Assembly (NCBI GenBank): GCA_003218815.1
Contig: QHON01000055.1
Span: 1 to 8,976, forward strand
Source of the DNA: Verrucomicrobiota bacterium
GTDB taxonomy: Bacteria > Verrucomicrobiota > Verrucomicrobiia > Chthoniobacterales > UBA10450
Length of the DNA: 8,976 bases
Direction: 5' to 3'
Made by a program: the position numbers and the translations under genes. The stretch's first letter is position 1; each line of letters begins with the position of its first letter. Below are positions 6,198-8,976 of the stretch, one piece after another. Below the pieces are notes generated by a model that saw only the letters and a program-made list of their open reading frames with translations, made no database searches and was not told where the DNA came from.

Positions 6198-7292
6198 ATG
6201 TCCACGGTCGCAGCCCTAACCCAATCAGATTATCCGGGTCGCTGGTGGATCATGCTGAAGGACGGGCGCATTGAGTGCCGGCTTTGTCCGCGATTTTGCA
6301 AGCTCAACGATGGCCAGCGCGGATTTTGTTTCGTTAGGCAACGGATCGGCGATGGGATGGCGTTGACCACCTATGGCCGGAGCAGCGGGTTTTGTGTCGA
6401 TCCCATTGAAAAGAAACCGCTGAATCATTTTTTGCCGGGAACAAGCGTGCTCTCGTTCGGCACAGCGGGATGCAATCTCGGTTGCCGGTTTTGCCAGAAC
6501 TGGGACATCTCCAAAGCGCGCGAGTGGGACAAGCTCGCCGATGCCGCGTCGCCAGAGCAGATCGCGCTCGCGGCGCAGCGGCTCGGGTGCCGGTCGGTTG
6601 CGTTTACTTACAATGATCCGGTGATTTTCGCCGAGTACGCGATCGATGTGGCGCAGGCGTGCCGCGAGCAGGGGGTCAGAACGGTCGCAGTGACCGCAGG
6701 ATATATTACCGAAGACGCGCGTCCCGAGTTTTACCGGCACATGGACGCGGCGAATGTCGATCTTAAAGCATTCAGTGACGCGTTCTATCACAAGACTTGT
6801 TTTGCGCAGCTCGCGCCAGTGCTTGCCACGCTGAAATATCTCCGACACGAAACGAACGTCTGGTTCGAAGTGACGACGCTTCTGATTCCCGGCGAGAACG
6901 ACAGCGACGCGGAGCTGCATTGCGCGTCCGACTGGTTCGCGGAAAATCTCGGACCCGATGTGCCGTGGCATTTCACGGCGTTTCATCCCGATTTTAAGAT
7001 GCTCGACAAACCACACACGCCGCCGGCGACGCTCACTCGCGCCCGCGAGATCGCGCGCTCAAAAGGGTTGCACTACGTTTACACCGGAAATATTCACGAC
7101 ACTAAAGGCGGCAGCACGTGGTGCCCGGGTTGCGGCGAACTGCTCATCGAGCGCGACTGGTACGAGCTCGGGGAATGGAATCTCGAAGATGGTCGATGTC
7201 GATTTTGCAGTTACCAAATCGCCGGACGGTTTGAAGATCATGCGGGCGCATGGGGCGCGCGACGGTTGCCGGTGAGACTGGCGATCGCGTAG
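6198..7292 (+). CDS. amrS: AmmeMemoRadiSam-system radical SAM enzyme (AmrS-type)
   Basis: Cytoplasmic 4Fe-4S radical SAM enzyme of 364 residues, full length for the family. An N-terminal cysteine cluster (C27, C30, C34, C44 in CRLCPRFC and GFCFVR) precedes the family stretch DPIEKKPLNHFLPGTSVLSF. The radical SAM cluster is C92, C96 and C99 in GCNLGCRFCQNWDISK. The TIM-barrel core follows with FTYNDPVIFAEYA (136-148), NVDLKAF (186-192) and FHPDFKMLD (262-270), then YTGN (295-298). A C-terminal four-cysteine region (C309, C312, C334, C337) could hold another metal. The family is named for partners AMMECR1 and Memo, and its reaction is not established to my knowledge; neither partner is in this window. 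I chose the ATG at 6198, 7 nt after the propeller stop. The frame is open back to 5997, but that part is out-of-frame propeller sequence. Confidence 0.93.
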   Translation: MSTVAALTQSDYPGRWWIMLKDGRIECRLCPRFCKLNDGQRGFCFVRQRIGDGMALTTYGRSSGFCVDPIEKKPLNHFLPGTSVLSFGTAGCNLGCRFCQNWDISKAREWDKLADAASPEQIALAAQRLGCRSVAFTYNDPVIFAEYAIDVAQACREQGVRTVAVTAGYITEDARPEFYRHMDAANVDLKAFSDAFYHKTCFAQLAPVLATLKYLRHETNVWFEVTTLLIPGENDSDAELHCASDWFAENLGPDVPWHFTAFHPDFKMLDKPHTPPATLTRAREIARSKGLHYVYTGNIHDTKGGSTWCPGCGELLIERDWYELGEWNLEDGRCRFCSYQIAGRFEDHAGAWGARRLPVRLAIA

Positions 7293-7358
7293 CGGTTGGA
7301 GCGGCCCACGCCGCGGCAAGCGCTGTAACCAAACGCAGGCGATTGCTTAAATCGAGAA

Positions 7359-7841
7359 ATGTTTGTCGGACATTATAGCGTTGCTTTTGCAGCTAAGAGT
7401 GACAGAAACAAGATTCCGCTCTGGGTTTTGTTCATTGCGGTTCAGTTTCTCGATTACATCTGGGCGACGCTTGTTTTGCTTGGGATTGAGAAGTTGCGCG
7501 TGATCAAAGGGTTCACCGCAGGCAGCATGCTTGACTCTTATTTCCACCCATATTCGCACAGCTTGATTGCGGCGATTGCGTGGTCATGCGTTGCCGGTCT
7601 AGCTTACAAGATATTTTGCAGTCGACGCCGCTTCCTCTACAGGAAATACGGTGCTTTTATGGTGGGCGCCGTTGTTTTCTCGCACTGGATTCTCGACCTG
7701 ATTGCGCATCCGCGTGATCTCGCGATCTACGACAACACGTGGAAAGTGGGCTTCGGCTTGTGGAATTATCGGGATCCCGAGTTTGCGTTGGAAATCGGGC
7801 TGCTTGGCGTCGGGATTAAATGCGATGCCGGCAATTCGTAA
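7359..7841 (+). CDS. DUF457-like multi-pass membrane protein, N-terminal part (probably frameshifted)
   Basis: A 160-residue membrane protein starting MFVGHYSVAFAAK, the typical opening of a family annotated as membrane-bound metal-dependent hydrolase (YdjM/DUF457-like). Polar residues that may bind metal lie at membrane edges: H5, D32 (FLDYIW), H63 and H67 (HPYSHSL), H109 and D113 (HWILD), H117. Helices are visible around 21-42, 68-86, 98-116 and from 140. Relatives as I remember them continue for two or more further helices after the GLLGVGI segment (147-153), but here the frame ends in seven unrelated residues. The missing end appears in another frame at 7825-8025. The gene lies 66 bp after amrS; its ribosome binding site is weak. 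Enzyme activity is not established for this family. Confidence 0.82.
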   Translation: MFVGHYSVAFAAKSDRNKIPLWVLFIAVQFLDYIWATLVLLGIEKLRVIKGFTAGSMLDSYFHPYSHSLIAAIAWSCVAGLAYKIFCSRRRFLYRKYGAFMVGAVVFSHWILDLIAHPRDLAIYDNTWKVGFGLWNYRDPEFALEIGLLGVGIKCDAGNS

Positions 7842-8025
7842 AGGAGCTGTGATCACTTTCGGGGTCGCCCTCGTTGTCATCCAGATAGGTGATACGTATG
7901 TACCTCGTAATCCATTGACGGATAAGGCTACTGCCATGGGCGTTTGGGTTTTCTACACGCTTTTTGTGGTTGTCGCTTTCTTGATCGAGAAAATCCTGAG
8001 CCGGCGGCAAACTGATACGCCGTGA
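7825..8025 (+). CDS. C-terminal part of the DUF457-like membrane protein, or small overlapping membrane ORF
   Basis: A 66-codon frame starting at an ATG inside the end of the upstream gene, overlapping it by 17 nt in the +1 frame. It encodes two hydrophobic segments (about 8-22 and 38-56) and a basic tail ending LSRRQTDTP. In family members the equivalent C-terminal region also has two helices with a polar, proline-containing link; here the link is GDTYVPRNPLTDK (22-34). Joining it to residues 1-155 of the upstream product gives a protein of about the usual length. I therefore favour a single gene broken by an indel at about 7811-7841. A separately translated, coupled small protein is the alternative. 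Only 14 bp separate it from the convergent hydrolase gene. Confidence 0.65.
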   Translation: MPAIRKGAVITFGVALVVIQIGDTYVPRNPLTDKATAMGVWVFYTLFVVVAFLIEKILSRRQTDTP

Positions 8026-8039
8026 TCGTGATTGAAAAA

Positions 8040-8976
8040 TTATGGAAACGCGCGCGAATTGCGCGCTTCTAGGCAATCGTCAGGCGTCTCGGGTTTTTTT
8101 TCCGGGCCATTTAGCAGGGTTGCGATGACATGATTGTTCTTCTCGTAGTTCGCGTGCGCGTCGCCTGGATGCATGAAGAGGCCAACGGTGAATCCCGGAT
8201 TCCGCACGTATACGTTGCAGATGCTGACTCGATCGAGCTTCGTATTTAAGGGCAGACTCAGAATGTCATTCGGATCCGTAAACGCGTAAATCTGAACTGT
8301 CGTCCGCGCTCCGGCGTTTTTAAGGGCATTGTCCAGTTGAATGAGAGGGTTCACTCGCTCGCGAGGCGGGCGACCCAAAGTAAGCAAAGCGAACTGGTTC
8401 GCGAACATGTAAAAAACGGCGCGGGGCTGCTGCTTCGGGTAGTCGGCGAATTGATCGGACCTGGTGAACAACGATCTTACCCCAGCTGATCCAAGCATTG
8501 CCGAAACCGTATCCAGTGTGATTGTGCTCCCGAGACTCGCAGACACAATCGCGACGCGATCACGCGGCCCGGTCTCGCTTTGCAGGCGTTGAACGCCAGC
8601 CCTAACAACCTGCCGAAATTTTTCGCCGGCGGTAGGGCTGAGATAAAGCGCGGCGTCACCCAGGCCCCAATCGATCGTACTCCATTTTAGCGATTTATTG
8701 ATGGCAGCGCGGTATTTATCCAACCTCGAATCAAAGTCGCGGTCACCTTGCAGTTTCTCGCTTTTGCTAGTCCCTGCCCAACCTCCAAACTGTTGCTCCT
8801 TGCTGACGCAGGCGCCGAGAGCCCAATTGGCGATGTAAAACTTAAGGGCGCGATGTCCGGGACCGGTTGCTCCAAACGATCGCGTGAACATGTAACCCAA
8901 GGCGGGGCCATCGTCCGAAGTTCTGATGATTGTGAAGTCCTTTGGATCAGCCGGAGCTTCTTCGCCGACTTCCAGT
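8040..8976 (-). CDS. Alpha/beta-hydrolase-like protein, N-terminus beyond the window
   Basis: The frame is open from the stop at 8040 to the right edge, so the true start is outside; 311 residues are visible. A TTG at 8900 is not needed as a start, because 25 more in-frame codons lead up to the edge. The centre has a nucleophile-elbow-like VAIVSASLGSTITLD segment (141-155 of the visible part) with S147 in S-x-S-x-G rather than the classic G-x-S-x-G. A strand followed by FTDPNDILSLPL (232-243, candidate acid D234 or D237) and then a HPGDAHANY stretch (269-277, candidate His H274) fit the order Ser-Asp-His of lipase-like hydrolases. The product could be an esterase or lipase acting on an unknown substrate. 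No signal peptide can be judged. The family assignment is inference from motif order and is only moderately secure. Confidence 0.7.
   Translation of the reverse strand, partial: LEVGEEAPADPKDFTIIRTSDDGPALGYMFTRSFGATGPGHRALKFYIANWALGACVSKEQQFGGWAGTSKSEKLQGDRDFDSRLDKYRAAINKSLKWSTIDWGLGDAALYLSPTAGEKFRQVVRAGVQRLQSETGPRDRVAIVSASLGSTITLDTVSAMLGSAGVRSLFTRSDQFADYPKQQPRAVFYMFANQFALLTLGRPPRERVNPLIQLDNALKNAGARTTVQIYAFTDPNDILSLPLNTKLDRVSICNVYVRNPGFTVGLFMHPGDAHANYEKNNHVIATLLNGPEKKPETPDDCLEARNSRAFP
8050..8066. terminator. GC-rich stem-loop at the convergent 3' ends
   Basis: GCGCGC / GCGCGC stem with a GAATT loop, located in the last codons of the minus-strand hydrolase gene and 25 bp past the end of the plus-strand membrane ORF. 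On the minus strand it is followed by TTTCC and then a short T-run (ATTTTTC) about ten bases later. It could terminate either convergent transcript, but the T-tract is poorly placed for an intrinsic terminator. Confidence 0.35.

Noticed and set aside
6225..7016. 263-codon minus-strand open frame opposite amrS
   Set aside because: The opposite frame carries all the radical SAM motifs; this one has no recognisable domain.
7811..7841. Programmed ribosomal frameshift site in the membrane gene
   Set aside because: No classical slippery heptamer and no strong downstream stem were seen; a simple indel explains the break better.

Overview
The window is an ordinary-looking stretch of bacterial chromosome of moderately high G+C. 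It carries nine protein-coding genes, one of which may be split in two, and the last runs off the right edge. I found no rRNA, tRNA, CRISPR array, insertion sequence, integrase or phage gene. The gene families (a POT transporter, a VC1184-type class V aminotransferase, an AmrS-type radical SAM enzyme, a DUF457-like membrane protein) and the weak Shine-Dalgarno sequences with several GTG/TTG starts suggest an environmental, probably soil, bacterium. Verrucomicrobiota or Acidobacteriota is my guess from experience and is not proven here.

Left part (1-4258, all minus strand): in order of transcription, a DMT/EamA permease (3395-4258), a small cupin (2881-3324), a class V PLP enzyme (1625-2821) and a POT/PTR2-family transporter (43-1425). 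The first three are 59-70 bp apart and may be one transcription unit. A 199-bp gap precedes the POT gene, which probably has its own promoter. The theme is small-molecule transport and modification, but no single pathway can be named.

Middle part (4322-5326): a plus-strand VOC/glyoxalase-fold gene, divergent from the EamA gene and the only one with a strong ribosome binding site, converges on a minus-strand 3-methyladenine DNA glycosylase I (tag) whose zinc and catalytic residues are all present.

Right part (5522-8976): on the plus strand, a five-bladed beta-propeller protein is followed after only 7 nt by a full-length AmrS-type radical SAM enzyme, so the two are probably translationally coupled. 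The AMMECR1 and Memo partners usually discussed with AmrS are not in the window. Next comes a DUF457-like membrane protein that appears broken by a frameshift near 7811-7841, leaving its C-terminal part as a 66-codon overlapping frame. A convergent minus-strand alpha/beta-hydrolase-like gene then runs to the right edge, and its 5' end lies outside the window.

I do not see a clear undescribed multi-gene system. The items most worth a second look are the propeller-AmrS pair, the frameshifted membrane gene, the class V enzyme that lacks a cysteine where desulfurases carry it, and the POT transporter that lacks the TM10 glutamate and the usual bacterial extra helices.
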